This document shows positions 14,753 through 14,951 of a DNA stretch of 14,951 nt, one piece after another (within the stretch, counting starts at the first letter, position 1; the number at the start of each line of letters is the position of its first letter). Position numbers and translations under genes: made by a program. Below the pieces are notes generated by a model. The model saw only the letters and a program-made list of their open reading frames with translations. It had not been told where the DNA came from and did no database searches. The stretch covers positions 1 to 14,951 of the forward strand of contig ONNU01000346.1 of NCBI GenBank assembly GCA_900319255.1, in the 5' to 3' direction. Origin of the DNA: an uncultured Eubacteriales bacterium. GTDB taxonomy: Bacteria; Bacillota; Clostridia; Oscillospirales; Acutalibacteraceae.

Positions 14753-14783
14753 TTTTGCCGTCTGCATAGGGCAAACGGCAAAA
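14753..14783 (-). repeat. 13-bp stem-loop in the cdsA-dxr gap
   Basis: On the minus strand TTTTGCCGTTTGC (14783-14771) pairs with GCAGACGGCAAAA (14765-14753) around a 5-nt loop. One pair (14774/14762) is a G-T wobble here but a mismatch on the plus strand, so the full stem exists only in the operon mRNA. An A-run rather than a T-run follows, so it is not a terminator. It ends about 40 nt before the dxr start and could affect processing or stability of the mRNA. Confidence 0.55.
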
Positions 14784-14819
14784 GAAATAATACTATTTAA
14801 TTTCGATACTATGCCATTA

Positions 14820-14951
14820 TCATTTAATGACGATGGGCAGATATGCTGACATAATGCAGAGGAACGGCGCAAAGAAAATAACGCTGTCAAATCTGTCAAG
14901 TATTCCGCCGTGACCAGGGATAAGATCGCCGTAATCCTTTACTGCGTAGGA
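14820..14951 (-). CDS. cdsA: phosphatidate cytidylyltransferase, C-terminal part (cut by window edge)
   Basis: Only the last 43 residues and the TGA stop (14822-14820) are inside the window. They contain the CdsA signature KDYGDLIPGHGGILDRFDS, which includes the conserved catalytic aspartates. A final hydrophobic helix (VIFFAPFLCIMSAYLPIVI) and a terminal lysine follow. The enzyme is an integral membrane protein that makes CDP-diacylglycerol from phosphatidate and CTP for phospholipid synthesis. It is too short for standard gene finders at the edge, but the motif is decisive. It sits immediately upstream of dxr in the same direction, matching the Firmicute cdsA-dxr-rseP order. The operon promoter must lie beyond the window. 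Confidence 0.95.
   Translation of the reverse strand, partial: SYAVKDYGDLIPGHGGILDRFDSVIFFAPFLCIMSAYLPIVIK

Overview
The window looks like chromosomal core sequence from a low-to-moderate GC Firmicute of the class Clostridia. A Ruminococcus-like (Oscillospirales) host is my inference from protein style and gene order, not something the sequence proves. The supporting signs are a Gram-positive PolC-type replicative polymerase ending in a clamp-binding QLTLF motif, the order cdsA-dxr-rseP-ispG-polC on one strand (a variant of the Firmicute cdsA-dxr-rasP-proS-polC order), a lon-engB pair as in Bacillus, and purine-rich Shine-Dalgarno sites throughout. I see no phage, transposase, CRISPR, toxin, tRNA or rRNA genes.

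Layout. Positions 1-249 hold perhaps the last codons of an unknown upstream gene, then a leader with two promoter-like sites. Positions 250-3101 (+) carry two tightly linked FAD-dependent oxidoreductases of uncharacterised families (HI0933/BaiN-like and COG2509-like). Positions 3102-3545 are a convergent gap with an 11-codon mini-ORF just after the second flavoprotein, a possible 69-residue minus-strand small gene, and the hairpins that end the minus-strand operon, including a clear intrinsic terminator.

Positions 3546-14951 are all on the minus strand. In transcription order they read cdsA (3' end only), dxr, rseP, ispG, a palindrome-rich gap, polC, lon and engB. dxr and ispG are two steps of the MEP isoprenoid pathway. 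cdsA makes CDP-diacylglycerol for phospholipids, and rseP is the intramembrane site-2 protease. polC replicates the chromosome, lon is the ATP-dependent quality-control protease, and engB is a ribosome-assembly GTPase. Spacings are short (38 nt dxr-rseP, about 90 nt rseP-ispG, 58 nt polC-lon, ATGA overlap lon-engB), so long co-transcripts are likely. The exception is the 367-nt ispG-polC gap.

The most unusual part is that gap. Between about 11045 and 11257 it is built almost entirely of consecutive perfect or near-perfect inverted repeats (arms of 6 to 12 bp, plus a 31-bp near-palindrome). None has the U-tract of a terminator, and one arm motif (CCCTTGC/GCAAGGG) recurs four times. It looks like a dispersed palindromic intergenic repeat or a structured RNA inserted in the operon. 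The rest of the window is ordinary housekeeping sequence, and I found no convincing new multi-gene system.
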